From Sphingopyxis sp. PET50 (GTDB lineage: Bacteria; Pseudomonadota; Alphaproteobacteria; Sphingomonadales; Sphingomonadaceae): DNA of 64,000 nucleotides. Made by a program: the position numbers and the translations under genes. Shown piece by piece: positions 40,417-49,671 of this stretch. The stretch's first letter is position 1, and each line of letters begins with the position of its first letter. The DNA lies in the NCBI RefSeq assembly GCF_025244705.1, contig NZ_CP104207.1:1302001-1366000 (forward strand). Direction: 5' to 3'. The notes under the pieces were generated by a model that saw nothing but the letters and a program-made list of their open reading frames with translations, ran no database searches and was not told the DNA's origin.

Positions 40417-41546
40417 ATGGAGGGTTTCTTTGGGCAGCCGCGAACGATACTTCTGATTTCCCCGCAGCGATGGGACGCGCCTGCGGTGTCGAAGCATCAT
40501 TATGCGCGCCTCCTGGGCGAACAGGGGCACCACGTCTTTTTCGTCGAACCGCCCGACCTGGCAGCGCGGGGAACGACGGTCGCGATCGAACGCTCCGTGG
40601 CGACGGGCGTCGATGTCGTACGATACCGTATCCCTTTTCCCTATCGCACGAAATTCCATGCGCGGTGGCTGTTCCAGTCGCTGATGAACCGCACCGCACC
40701 GCGGATAGTCCGGGCGGTCGGAGAGCCTATCGACCTGGTATGGGATTTCGACGACAATCTGCTGTTCAATGACCTGCGCCGCTTTTCCGCCGGGCGCCGC
40801 GTCTTTCATCCCGTCGACAATATCGCGCCCGAACTTTCGTCGGCAAAGCATGCACAGCTGATCCTGTCGAACAACGAAGCCTATATGGCGTCGCTGCCCC
40901 CGTGCGGGCGCGCAAGATATTGATCCCGCATGGTACGCAAAATGCCTATGTCGAATTCGGCAAGGCGCAGTTGGCCCGCGGTTTCCCCTCATTCCGCGAC
41001 AAGCCGCTGACGGTCGGCTATGTCGGAAACCTCGACCGCAACGATATGGACTGGGAGGCCTTGCACGCGGTCATCGAAGGCCATCCCGACCTGATGTTCC
41101 GCATCATCGGTCCCTATGGCCGGGAGGCGCCGTCGGTTCGCGAAACGGCCCGGCTGCGCGGCAACGCCAACGTCGCGCTGCCCGGCCGGATGACCAGCGA
41201 GGCGATCATCGCCGCCGCGGACAACATCGACATCTGGCTGCTCACCTATCGCTATCCGGAAGGAAGCAGCCTGATCTATCCGCACAAGGTCAACGAATTT
41301 CTGGCGACCGGAAAGCCGATCCTGTCGAACCGGCTGTCCTTCCCCTTTCCCCTCGGCGCGATCCAGCACTCCGCCTTCGACGACAATCGCGATATGGTCG
41401 AGTTGCTTGCCGCGATGCGGAAAGACTATGCCCAAATCGGGCGGCCATTCGCGGAAGTGCGTGCGCAGTTCGCGATTGCGAACAGCTATGCCGAGCATAT
41501 CGCGACAATTTCGAACGCGATATCGGAGCTGAGCGATGGGGAGTGA
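40417..41546 (+). CDS. glycosyltransferase, GT-B type (one frameshift)
   Basis: A GT-B glycosyltransferase, paralogous to the gene at 44943. It shares 'ISPQRWDAPAVSKHHYAR', 'WDFDDNLLFND' and a C-terminal part with 'VGYVGNLDRNDMDWEALHAV', 'GNANVALPGRM' and 'HKVNEFLATGKP'. The frame breaks near 40893-40904. Removing TG after TCGC, or adding one C to the run of five, joins it to 'RARKILIPHGT'. The repaired length is about 375 residues. This gene and its paralogue at 44943 bracket the HisH-sulfotransferase-HisF-WbpG block. Confidence 0.8.
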
Positions 41547-41555
41547 CCGACGGCC

Positions 41556-42164
41556 ATGATCACCATCGTCGATTATGATGCGGGCAATCCGCGCTCGATC
41601 ATCAACATGTTGGCCTATCTGGGCGTGAGCGCCGAACTGACAGGCGATCCCGACACGGTCGCCAAAGCCGGCCATCTGATCCTGCCGGGCGTGGGCAAGT
41701 TCGACTGGGGCATGCGGCGGCTCCACGACAAGGGGCTGGCGGGTCCGCTCGACGAAGCGGTGAAGCGCGGCGTGCCGATACTCGGCATCTGCCTCGGCGC
41801 GCAATTGCTGACGCGCGGCAGCGAGGAAGGCGAGCTTCCCGGCCTAGGCTGGATTCCGGCGCGTACGGTGGCGTTCGACCGCAGCCAGCTGGACGCGAGG
41901 CTGAAGGTTCCGCACATCGGCTGGGCCGATACCGAATGGGCCGCGGGTCGGCGGATGACCGTGTCGACCAGCAATCCGCGCTATTATTATGTTCACGGCT
42001 TTCATATCGTCTGCGACGATCCAACCACCGAACTTTGCCGGGCCGAGCACGGCTATGGCTTCACAGCCGGGGTCGAACAGGACAATGTCTTCGGCGTTCA
42101 ATTCCACCCGGAAAAAAGCCTGTCCTTCGGCATGGCGGTTCTCCGGCATTTTGCAGGCCTGTAA
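41556..42164 (+). CDS. hisH: HisH-type glutaminase subunit (WbpG partner)
   Basis: A 202-residue class I glutamine amidotransferase. The triad is intact: Cys79 in 'GICLGAQLL', and His/Glu in 'VQFHPEKS'. In histidine synthesis HisH feeds ammonia to HisF; here the gene is next to a HisF that lacks catalytic aspartates and a WbpG amidotransferase, as in Pseudomonas O-antigen loci. It therefore most likely supplies ammonia for converting an N-acetyl group of a sugar to an acetamidino group. A sulfotransferase gene separates it from hisF. Confidence 0.9.
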   Translation: MITIVDYDAGNPRSIINMLAYLGVSAELTGDPDTVAKAGHLILPGVGKFDWGMRRLHDKGLAGPLDEAVKRGVPILGICLGAQLLTRGSEEGELPGLGWIPARTVAFDRSQLDARLKVPHIGWADTEWAAGRRMTVSTSNPRYYYVHGFHIVCDDPTTELCRAEHGYGFTAGVEQDNVFGVQFHPEKSLSFGMAVLRHFAGL

Positions 42165-42170
42165 CAGACG

Positions 42171-43001
42171 ATGACCGACGGCGCCCTTCCCAACCTCTTC
42201 GTCATCGGCGCGATGAAGTGCGGCACGACGAGCCTCAACGACTATCTTGCGCTGCACCCGCAAATCCACATGGCGGCGGCCAAGGAAATCAACTGGTTCT
42301 CCGGCGAGCAGGCGCACCGGTCGGTCGAATGGTATCGCGCGCAGTTCGATGCCGCCTTTCCCGTGCGCGGCGAAGCGTCGCAGAATTACAGCAAGGCGCA
42401 TCATCCCTTTTACAAGGGCGCCCCCGAAAAGATGGCGCAGCTCTGCCCCGATGCGAAACTCGTCTACATCGTGCGCGACCCGATCGAGCGCTATCGGTCG
42501 CATCTGGTGGAAAATTATGCCGAGCAGCCGCCCGAGGACGTGGCCTGGGCCGTCGCCAGCGACCATTATTTCCTGACCGGCGCCTATGCCTGGCAACTGC
42601 GTTTCTTCCTCGAGCATTATCCGATGGAGCAGATACTGGTCGTCGATAGCGACGATCTGCGCCGCGACCGGCTGGCGACCATGAACCGGATCTTCGCCTT
42701 TCTCGGCGTCGAGGCGGTCGAAGATCCGGCGCTGTTCCGCTTCGAATCGAACACGAACGATTCGAATATCGCGCCGCTGCACTGGCGCCGGTCGATATTC
42801 TACCGGATCGCGCTGCGCCTCGCGCCTTTCGATTTCCACCGGTTCATGGCGAACCGTTTTTTTCGCAAATATCTGTATCGGGGCCTCAACAAGCGCGAAA
42901 TGTCGCCCGAAGAGCTGGCGGAACTGCGCGAACGCTATGCGCCCGATGTCGCCGAACTGCGCGCGCTGACCGGGCAGAAATTCGCCAACTGGCAGGTCTG
43001 A
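42171..43001 (+). CDS. PAPS-dependent sulfotransferase family protein
   Basis: A 276-residue sulfotransferase. The 5'-phosphosulfate-binding loop is 'VIGAMKCGTTSLNDYLALHP' and the 3'-phosphate-binding region is 'VYIVRDPIERYRSHL'. Both are the key cofactor motifs of this family. The C-terminus is basic ('NRFFRKYLYRG'). It would sulfate a sugar hydroxyl using PAPS. It is inserted between hisH and hisF with only six bases before it and no gap after it, so it belongs to the same transcript. No PAPS-synthesis genes are in the window. Confidence 0.85.
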   Translation: MTDGALPNLFVIGAMKCGTTSLNDYLALHPQIHMAAAKEINWFSGEQAHRSVEWYRAQFDAAFPVRGEASQNYSKAHHPFYKGAPEKMAQLCPDAKLVYIVRDPIERYRSHLVENYAEQPPEDVAWAVASDHYFLTGAYAWQLRFFLEHYPMEQILVVDSDDLRRDRLATMNRIFAFLGVEAVEDPALFRFESNTNDSNIAPLHWRRSIFYRIALRLAPFDFHRFMANRFFRKYLYRGLNKREMSPEELAELRERYAPDVAELRALTGQKFANWQV

Positions 43002-43778
43002 ATGCGCCGCGTCCGCGTCATTCCGGTGCTCACCATCGATCGCGACCGGCGGCTGGTGAAGACCGTCGGGTTCGGCAAGCGCACCTATATCGGCGATCCG
43101 ATCAACGCCGTCCGCATCTTCAACACCAAGATGGTCGACGAACTCCTGCTGCTCGATATCGACGCCACGACCGATGGGCGTGGGCCGAATTTCGCGGCTA
43201 TCGGCGACATCGTCGAGGAGGCCTTCCTGCCGATGGGCTATGGCGGCGGCATCCGCAGTGTCGAAGATGCGGCGAAGCTGTTCCAGATCGGCCTCGAAAA
43301 GGTCGTGCTGTCGAGCGAGGCACTTGCGCGGCCGGCGCTGGTCAGCGCGATCGCCGAACGCTTCGGGACGCAGGCGGTCGCGGTCTCCCTCCCCTACGCG
43401 AAGAAATTGCTCGGCGGGCAACAGGTGCTGACACATGGCGGCAAGGTCAGGACGGGCCAGTCGCCCGTTGAGGCCGCGAAGGCGATGGCCGCGGCGGGGG
43501 CGGGCGAGATCATCATCTACAGCATCGACCGCGACGGCAAATGGACCGGCTTCGACCTGCCGACGGTGACCGCGGTGGCGGAGGCGGTCGATGTGCCGGT
43601 CGTCGCGTGCGGCGGCGCGGCGGCACTTGGTGATTTCCTGCCCGCGATCCGCGATGCCGGCGCCTCGGCGGTGGCGGCGTCGAGCCTGTTCGTCTACCGC
43701 GCGCCGAATCAAGGCGTGCTGATCTCCTATCCCGACGAGGGCGATCTGCGCGAGCAGTTGTTCGCCAGGCTCGATTGA
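43002..43778 (+). CDS. hisF: HisF-like cyclase subunit homologue lacking both catalytic aspartates
   Basis: A 258-residue TIM-barrel protein of the HisA/HisF family, with 'GDPINAVRIFN', 'DELLLLDIDAT' and 'PMGYGGGIRSVEDA'. The catalytic Asp11 and Asp130 of HisF align with Thr11 ('PVLTIDRDRRL') and Leu130 ('AVSLPYAKK'). Cyclisation of the imidazole ring is therefore unlikely. HisF homologues of this type in WbpG modules act as the ammonia-passing partner. It starts directly after the sulfotransferase stop and is followed by wbpG after ten bases. Confidence 0.9.
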   Translation: MRRVRVIPVLTIDRDRRLVKTVGFGKRTYIGDPINAVRIFNTKMVDELLLLDIDATTDGRGPNFAAIGDIVEEAFLPMGYGGGIRSVEDAAKLFQIGLEKVVLSSEALARPALVSAIAERFGTQAVAVSLPYAKKLLGGQQVLTHGGKVRTGQSPVEAAKAMAAAGAGEIIIYSIDRDGKWTGFDLPTVTAVAEAVDVPVVACGGAAALGDFLPAIRDAGASAVAASSLFVYRAPNQGVLISYPDEGDLREQLFARLD

Positions 43779-43788
43779 ACGGGGCCCC

Positions 43789-44946
43789 GTGACCGAAGCA
43801 ACCTCTCCCCTGCCCGCCTCGTCGACGCGCGTCTGCACGCGCACGGTGATGGATGGGAGCGACCCCGACATCGTCTTCGACGACGAGGGTGTGTCCAATC
43901 ACTGGCACGAATATCAGGCGCTGATGGCGACGCAGCCGAACGCCGAGCAAAAGAAAGCGCGGCTCGAAAAACTGCTCGCCGACATCCGCACCGACGGCGA
44001 AGGCAAGCCCTATGACTGCGTCATCGGCCTGTCGGGCGGGGTCGATAGCAGCTATGTCACCTGGCTCGCGAAACAATGGGACCTGCGCCCGCTGATTGTC
44101 CATTTCGACAATGGCTGGAACAACGAGCTCGCGGTCCGCAATATCGAGAATATCTGCAAGAAGCTGGGCTTCGAGCTGCACACCTTCGTGATGGACTGGG
44201 AGGAGTTCCGCGATCTTCAGCGCGCCTATTTCAAGGCCTCGGTCGTCGACTTAGAGGTGCCGACCGACCATATGATCTCGGGCGCGCTCTATCGCCTCGC
44301 GGCGAAGCACAGGCTCAAATATATGCTCTCGGGCCTCAATTTCGCGACCGAATCGGTGATGCCGCCGTCGTGGAACTATGCGAAATTCGATCTCGTAAAC
44401 ATTCGGAATATTCACAAAAAATTCGGGACAAAACCGCTCAGGAAGCTTCCCGCGCTCGGCGTGTGGCAGCGGGCGTGGTACCAGCTGGTCCGCGGCATCC
44501 ATAGCGAGCCGGTGCTCGATCTGATCGACTATAACAAGGCCGAGGCGAAGGAATTGCTGATCCGCGAGCTCGACTGGGTCGATTATGGCGGCAAACATTA
44601 TGAATCGCTCTTCACGCGCTTCTATCAGGGCTACTTCCTCCCGCGGAAATTCGGGATCGACAAGCGCAAGGCGCATCTGTCGAACCTGATCCTGTCGGGC
44701 CAGATGACGCGCGAGGAGGCGCTGCGCGAGTTGCAGCAGCCGACCTATGAAGAGGCGTTGCAGGAACGCGACAAGGCCTATGTCCGCAAGAAGCTGGGCT
44801 TTACCGAAAGCGAATTTGAGGCGCTTCTTGCGTTGCCCAACCAGCGGCACGAGATTTACGGCACCGACAGCAAGGATCGGGAACGCTATTTCCGCCTCGT
44901 CGGCATGGTCGGCCGCGTCATGCGGTCGGTTGGGCTGAAGCGGTGA
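43789..44946 (+). CDS. wbpG: WbpG-like N-acetyl sugar amidotransferase
   Basis: A 385-residue ATP-pyrophosphatase-type enzyme (WbpG/PseA family) that forms an acetamidino group on a nucleotide-linked amino sugar with ammonia from HisH/HisF. The PP-loop 'GLSGGVDSSYV' is at about residues 80-90. Other family motifs are 'FDNGWNNELAVRNIENICKKLG', 'FKASVVDLEVPTDHMI' and 'LSGLNFATESVMPPSWNY'. The N-terminal CxxC...CxxC zinc knuckle usual in this family is degenerate: Cys16 remains but the other positions are Thr19, Ser36 and Trp39. The GTG start lies ten bases after hisF, and its TGA overlaps the next GTG. Confidence 0.9.
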   Translation: MTEATSPLPASSTRVCTRTVMDGSDPDIVFDDEGVSNHWHEYQALMATQPNAEQKKARLEKLLADIRTDGEGKPYDCVIGLSGGVDSSYVTWLAKQWDLRPLIVHFDNGWNNELAVRNIENICKKLGFELHTFVMDWEEFRDLQRAYFKASVVDLEVPTDHMISGALYRLAAKHRLKYMLSGLNFATESVMPPSWNYAKFDLVNIRNIHKKFGTKPLRKLPALGVWQRAWYQLVRGIHSEPVLDLIDYNKAEAKELLIRELDWVDYGGKHYESLFTRFYQGYFLPRKFGIDKRKAHLSNLILSGQMTREEALRELQQPTYEEALQERDKAYVRKKLGFTESEFEALLALPNQRHEIYGTDSKDRERYFRLVGMVGRVMRSVGLKR

Positions 44947-46103
44947 AGCCGACGATGAGCGTTCCCCGCTACGACCTTCTGGGAGAGCCACTGACCATCT
45001 TGATCCTGTCGCCGCAGCCTTGGGCGGGGTTGCAGGTGTCCAAGCATCATTATGCCCGTGAGCTCGCGGCGCTCGGTCATCGGGTATTCTTCCTGAACCC
45101 GCCGGGCGGCAGCGCGGCTATTACCGTTTCGCCGAGCGAAACGCCCGGAGTCATGGTCGTCGAGCATCCCGAACTGCCATTTGCGCGCCTAAAATTCCGG
45201 GCGCGCTGGCTGTTCGACAGGATCACCCCGCTGCGGGCCGCGGCCATCGCGAGGGCCATCGGGCCGATCGACCTGCTGTGGGATTTCGACAATGCGCGCC
45301 AGTTCGCCGACCATCGTCCCTTCGGTGCCGGCCGCTCGATCCTGCACCTCGTCGATCATATCTCGACAGGGGTACCCAGCCATCGTCATGCCGACCTGAT
45401 CCTGGCGGTCGATGCGCTCTTCCTGCAGGGAATCCCGGACGCCGGACAGCCGCGCCACGTCATCGGGCACGGGCTCGCCCCCTGGTTTGCCGAGGCGGCA
45501 CGCCGCCGTTTGGGCAGCGCGACGCGCCGCAGTCCGGACAAACCGCCAGTGGTCGGCTTTGTCGGAAACTTCGCCCAAGCCGCGCTCGACCGGCCGAGGG
45601 TGATGGGGCTCGTTACGGGCAATCCCGATATCGCGTTCCGTTTCATCGGACCGACCCAGGGCGGAATGTCGGCCGAGTTGCTCCGGATGCAGGCGTGGGT
45701 CGAGGAATTGCGTCTGCAGCCCAATGTCGCGCTTCCGGGCCTGCTGACCGGTCAGGCGCTGATCGACGCGACGGCCGATGTCGATGTCTGGCTGCTCTGC
45801 TACGATCGCGAACTCGACCCGAACCACGGGGTCAACTCCCATAAATTGCTGGAATATTTTGCGACCGGCGGCGAAGTGGTGAGCAGCCACATTCTCGCGC
45901 AAGCTAACGCGCCGGGCATCTTCATGGCCCCCGCCGATGCGCCCGACCGGATCGCGCAATGCCTCTCCGAGGCGCTGACTGCGGTTCGCGAGGGGCGCGA
46001 TACCGGCTGGCGGCAACGCATCGAACTTGCGCTCGCGAACAGCTATGCGTCCAACCTCCGCCAGATCGCCGCCCATCTTTCGGCGCTCGATCGGTCAGGC
46101 TGA
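44943..46103 (+). CDS. glycosyltransferase, GT-B type (paralogue of the gene at 40417)
   Basis: A complete 386-residue GT-B enzyme. Shared features with the gene at 40417 are 'LSPQPWAGLQVSKHHYAREL', 'IDLLWDFDNARQFADHR', 'VVGFVGNFAQAALDRPRVM' and 'LQPNVALPGLL'. The stretch 'NSHKLLEYFATGGEVVSSHI' is the donor-site region. The GTG at 44943 overlaps the wbpG stop; the ATG at 44955 is an alternative start. Probably adds one sugar of the repeat; donor unknown. Confidence 0.83.
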   Translation: MKPTMSVPRYDLLGEPLTILILSPQPWAGLQVSKHHYARELAALGHRVFFLNPPGGSAAITVSPSETPGVMVVEHPELPFARLKFRARWLFDRITPLRAAAIARAIGPIDLLWDFDNARQFADHRPFGAGRSILHLVDHISTGVPSHRHADLILAVDALFLQGIPDAGQPRHVIGHGLAPWFAEAARRRLGSATRRSPDKPPVVGFVGNFAQAALDRPRVMGLVTGNPDIAFRFIGPTQGGMSAELLRMQAWVEELRLQPNVALPGLLTGQALIDATADVDVWLLCYDRELDPNHGVNSHKLLEYFATGGEVVSSHILAQANAPGIFMAPADAPDRIAQCLSEALTAVREGRDTGWRQRIELALANSYASNLRQIAAHLSALDRSG

Positions 46104-46190
46104 CCTGGTAAGCGCTCCCGTGGGGCGCTTTCCGCTCGTGCCGGGCCAATATCGCCTTGCGCTACACCGGCAGTGCGATAGGACCGGCCC

Positions 46191-46793
46191 ATGCGAAAGG
46201 TTTTCGGAATCGGGTTTCACAAGACGGGCACGACGTCGCTGGCATCGGCGCTCTCTGTGCTGGGCTATCGCGTGACGGGCCCGAACGATGTGTCCGAGCC
46301 CGATATCGGCGAAACCTATCTCGCCCGGACGCGAGCATTGTCGGAGCAGTTCGATGCGTTCCAGGACAATCCCTGGCCGCTTGTCTATCGCGAGATGGAT
46401 GCCCAATGGCCGGATGCCAAATTTATTCTGACGCTGCGCGATCCGGCGTCGTGGATCGCATCGCAAACCGGCCATTTCGCGCATGTCTCGACACCGATGC
46501 GCGAGCATATCTATGGTATCGGGCGCGGCGCGCCGATCGGTAATGAAGACCATTATGTCGCTGTTATGGAAGCGCATAATGCCGCCGTTCGCGACTATTT
46601 TTCCGACCGTCCGGGCAAGCTGCTCGAAATGAACCTGCTGGCGGGCGACGAATGGGAAAAGCTTTGCGCTTTCCTCGACCATCCGGTCCCGGCCGTGCCC
46701 TTTCCCCATTCGAATCCGGCCGGTGGCCGAAGGCCGCTGGCCCGAGCGGTAACCAGCGGCAAGATGTTCATCAAACGCCTGATCACGCGCTGA
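46191..46793 (+). CDS. small sulfotransferase family protein
   Basis: A 200-residue sulfotransferase-like protein. The 5'-phosphosulfate loop is 'GIGFHKTGTTSLASALSVLG', and 'FILTLRDPASWIASQ' is the 3'-phosphate-binding part. It is small for the family but both cofactor motifs are present. It differs strongly from the sulfotransferase at 42171, so it may act on another position or sugar. It is followed after 21 bases by an FkbM methyltransferase. Confidence 0.8.
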   Translation: MRKVFGIGFHKTGTTSLASALSVLGYRVTGPNDVSEPDIGETYLARTRALSEQFDAFQDNPWPLVYREMDAQWPDAKFILTLRDPASWIASQTGHFAHVSTPMREHIYGIGRGAPIGNEDHYVAVMEAHNAAVRDYFSDRPGKLLEMNLLAGDEWEKLCAFLDHPVPAVPFPHSNPAGGRRPLARAVTSGKMFIKRLITR

Positions 46794-46814
46794 CCGGCTG
46801 CGGCGACCGTTCCC

Positions 46815-47681
46815 ATGACAGATGAAATTCGGTCAAACCAATGGTTCGGGAACCGCATTCTCCAGCGGCTCGGTCAATTCCATCGCTTGAACCGCAATCT
46901 GGAGACCGAGATCGGCGGCCAGCGTATCGTTCTGCCGGTCATCGCCGGGCTGATAGTCGAACTCACCGAACCCTGGATGCTCACATTGCTCCGGCGGCTG
47001 ATGCCGTTGACATCCGGCACCTTCCTGGATGTGGGCGTCAATATCGGCCAGACGCTGATCAAGGCGAAGTCAATCGACCCCGCACGGCGCTATATCGGTT
47101 TCGAACCCAACCCCGTTTGCGTCCATTATGTCGAGGAACTGGTCGCAGCCAATGGCTGGGCCAATGTACGGCTCATCCCTGCCGGACTGGGGCTGAAAAG
47201 CGGCATCGTGACGCTTCAACTTTATCACGGCCGCAGCGGCGATTCGGCGGCATCTATCGTGGAAGGCTTTCGCCCGGGCGAGGCGATCACCTTTCGCAAG
47301 ACCGTCGCCATCCTCGCCGCCGCCGATTTGCCCGACGACCTGCTCGCACCGCCGGTCGGCCTGATCAAGATCGATGTCGAGGGGGCCGAGGCCGACGTCA
47401 TCGACGCGCTCGCGCCGGTCATCGCGCGCGACCGTCCGTTGATCTCGATGGAAATCCTGCCCTGCTACGACGCAAGCCGTACCGACCGCATCGCGCGCCA
47501 GGCGCGGATCGAAGCGCGCCTTGCCGAACTCGATTACCGCATACTGCGTGTCCTGCACGAGGGCCGCGAGGGCGACTATGAACTGGCACCGATCGAGGCG
47601 ATCGGGGTGCATGGCGACCTCGCCCTGTGCGAATATGTGATGTGCCCCGCCGAGCGCGTCGCCGCGTGCCTGACGCGCTGA
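46815..47681 (+). CDS. FkbM-family SAM-dependent methyltransferase
   Basis: A 288-residue methyltransferase. SAM motif I is 'GTFLDVGVNIGQTLIKAKS', followed by 'YIGFEPNPVCVHYVEELVA' and 'GLIKIDVEGAEADVIDALAP', the FkbM C-terminal motif. It is the last plus-strand gene of the main locus; its stop is 24 bases from the end of the convergent capD-like gene. Likely methylates a sugar hydroxyl of the polysaccharide. Confidence 0.85.
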   Translation: MTDEIRSNQWFGNRILQRLGQFHRLNRNLETEIGGQRIVLPVIAGLIVELTEPWMLTLLRRLMPLTSGTFLDVGVNIGQTLIKAKSIDPARRYIGFEPNPVCVHYVEELVAANGWANVRLIPAGLGLKSGIVTLQLYHGRSGDSAASIVEGFRPGEAITFRKTVAILAAADLPDDLLAPPVGLIKIDVEGAEADVIDALAPVIARDRPLISMEILPCYDASRTDRIARQARIEARLAELDYRILRVLHEGREGDYELAPIEAIGVHGDLALCEYVMCPAERVAACLTR

Positions 47682-47705
47682 TCGGGAGCGGTCAGCGGAC
47701 TTCGT

Positions 47706-49671
47706 TCAGCTCGCGAGCGGCGCCTGGATTTCGCCGCCGGCCTGATTGACTTCTTCGGCAGGCCGAAATTCGGGCACCAGGCCGCGCAGGATCGCCAGGC
47801 ATTCGTCGGCCAGGCCGGCATCCATCGCCGCGCGCAGCGCGTCGAGCCGCACCGACAGCTCGCTCCACTCGAGCATCGCCTCGCGCGCCTGCATGATGCG
47901 GCTGTGGCTCGTCGGTTTGGGATCGTCGCCGATGAGCAGCTCTTCATAGAGCTTTTCCCCGTTGCGAAGGCCGATCTCGGCGATTTCGATGTCGCCGTCG
48001 GGATGATCCTCGTCGCGCACGGTCAGGCCCGACAGGTTGATCATCGTGCGCGCCAGCTCGATGATCCGCACCGGCTTGCCCATGTCGAGCACGAACACCT
48101 CGCCGCCCTTCGCCATCGCGCCCGCCTGGATGACGAGCTGCGCCGCCTCGGGAATCGTCATGAAGAAGCGGGTGACGTCGCGGTGGGTGACGGTCACCGG
48201 GCCGCCATTCCTGATCTGCTCGCGGAACAGGGGCACGACCGACCCGCTCGACCCCAGCACATTGCCGAAGCGCACCATCGCGAAGATGGTCTTGCTGCCG
48301 CGCGCCGCCAGACCCTGCAGCACCAGTTCGCACACGCGCTTGGAGGCGCCCATGATATTGGTCGGACGCACCGCCTTGTCGGTACTGATCAGCACGAAAT
48401 TGGTCACGCCGACGCGGTCGGCCTCGGTTGCCATGAACAGGGTGCCGCAGACATTGTTGCCGATGCCCGCGATCGGGTTCGCCTCGACCAGCGGCACATG
48501 CTTGTAGGCGGCGGCGTGGAAGATCGTCTCGGGCCGCCAGCGCGCCAGCAGGCGGCGCACGGTCGGCTGGTCGGTGACATTGCCCAGTTCCTCGATCAGT
48601 TCGGGTTGCTGCCCTTCGGGCAGGCCGCGGATCACTGCCTGCAATTCCTGCCCGATCGCGTACAGCCCATATTCCGACGATTCGACAAGGATCAGCTTGT
48701 CGGGCCGCATCGTCACGATCTGGCGGCACAATTCGCTGCCGATCGAGCCGCCGGCGCCGCTGACCATCACCGCCTTGCCGACGATCGTGCGCCCGAGCAG
48801 CAGCTGGTTGGGCGGCACCGGGTCGCGGCCGAGCAGATCCTCGATCTGGACGTCGCGCAGGTCGCTGATCGACACCTGCTCGTCGATGATCTGCCGCATG
48901 TTGGGCAGCATCCGGACGCGGATCGGCCAATCTTCGAGCGATTTCATCACCCGGCGGCGTTTCGCGCGCGTCACATGCGGCAGCGCGAGCAGCACGTCCG
49001 TGACGCCATAAGTATCGACCAGATAGGGCAGTTTCGGACGCGAATAGATGGGAATGCCGTCGATGATCTCGCCCTCGATCTTGCGATCGTCGTCGATGAA
49101 GCCGACGACGCGCAGCGCCGGGTCGCCGCGCAGCGCCATCGCGAGTTGCTGCCCCGCTTCGCTCGGCGCCGTAGATGAGCGCGATCGATTGCTGGCCGAC
49201 GTCGCGGCGCTTGAGCAGATCGACGACGGCATAGCGCGCAACGATGCGCGTGATCGCAAGGAACAGCAGAAAGACGATCGGCTGGATCACCGCGACCGTA
49301 CGCGGCACGCCTTCCATGCCGACGAAACCGAACAGCACGATCATCGGGATGGCATAGAGCATCACCGAATAGCCGAGTCCGACCATTGTCCGCCCGCCCG
49401 AAAAGCGCAGGATCGAGCTATAGGTGCCGCGAATGAGGAAGATCGGCAGCCAGCTCGACAGCGCGACCACCGATGCGAGCCCCACCGCCGCGTCGAAGAT
49501 CACCCATTGGCCGACGCGGAGCGAAAAGGCGACGAGCACGGCGGCGACGCACAGCACCGCGTCGGCGACGATCAGGATTGCGCGCTTTTCGCTGCGTCCG
49601 AGCGCGACAAGCGACGCCAGGATCGCCAATATGCGTGCTTCGACCGCTCCCCAGATGCGCGTCAGGATCAT
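47706..49671 (-). CDS. CapD/FlaA1/WbpM-type nucleoside-diphosphate-sugar 4,6-dehydratase (one frameshift)
   Basis: A large membrane-anchored SDR of about 655 residues. The N-terminal half has about four membrane segments and an atypical nucleotide-binding domain. The C-terminal half is the catalytic dehydratase: 'VSGAGGSIGSELCRQI', 'HAAAYKHVPLVE', 'LISTDKAVRPTNIMGASKR' and 'FGNVLGSSGSVVPLF'. The active-site Tyr is replaced (SDK/STDK type), usual for WbpM. The frame breaks at 49161-49167; the plus strand reads GCTCGGC for GCCGGC, and repair gives 'IYGAGEAGQQLAMALRGD'. Such enzymes make UDP-4-keto-6-deoxy-GlcNAc for QuiNAc/FucNAc. The ATG overlaps the phosphatase stop (ATGA). Confidence 0.88.

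Noticed and set aside
41556..43778. Histidine biosynthesis genes hisH and hisF
   Set aside because: No other his genes are near, HisF lacks both catalytic Asp residues, and wbpG follows directly, so a role in acetamidino sugar synthesis fits better.
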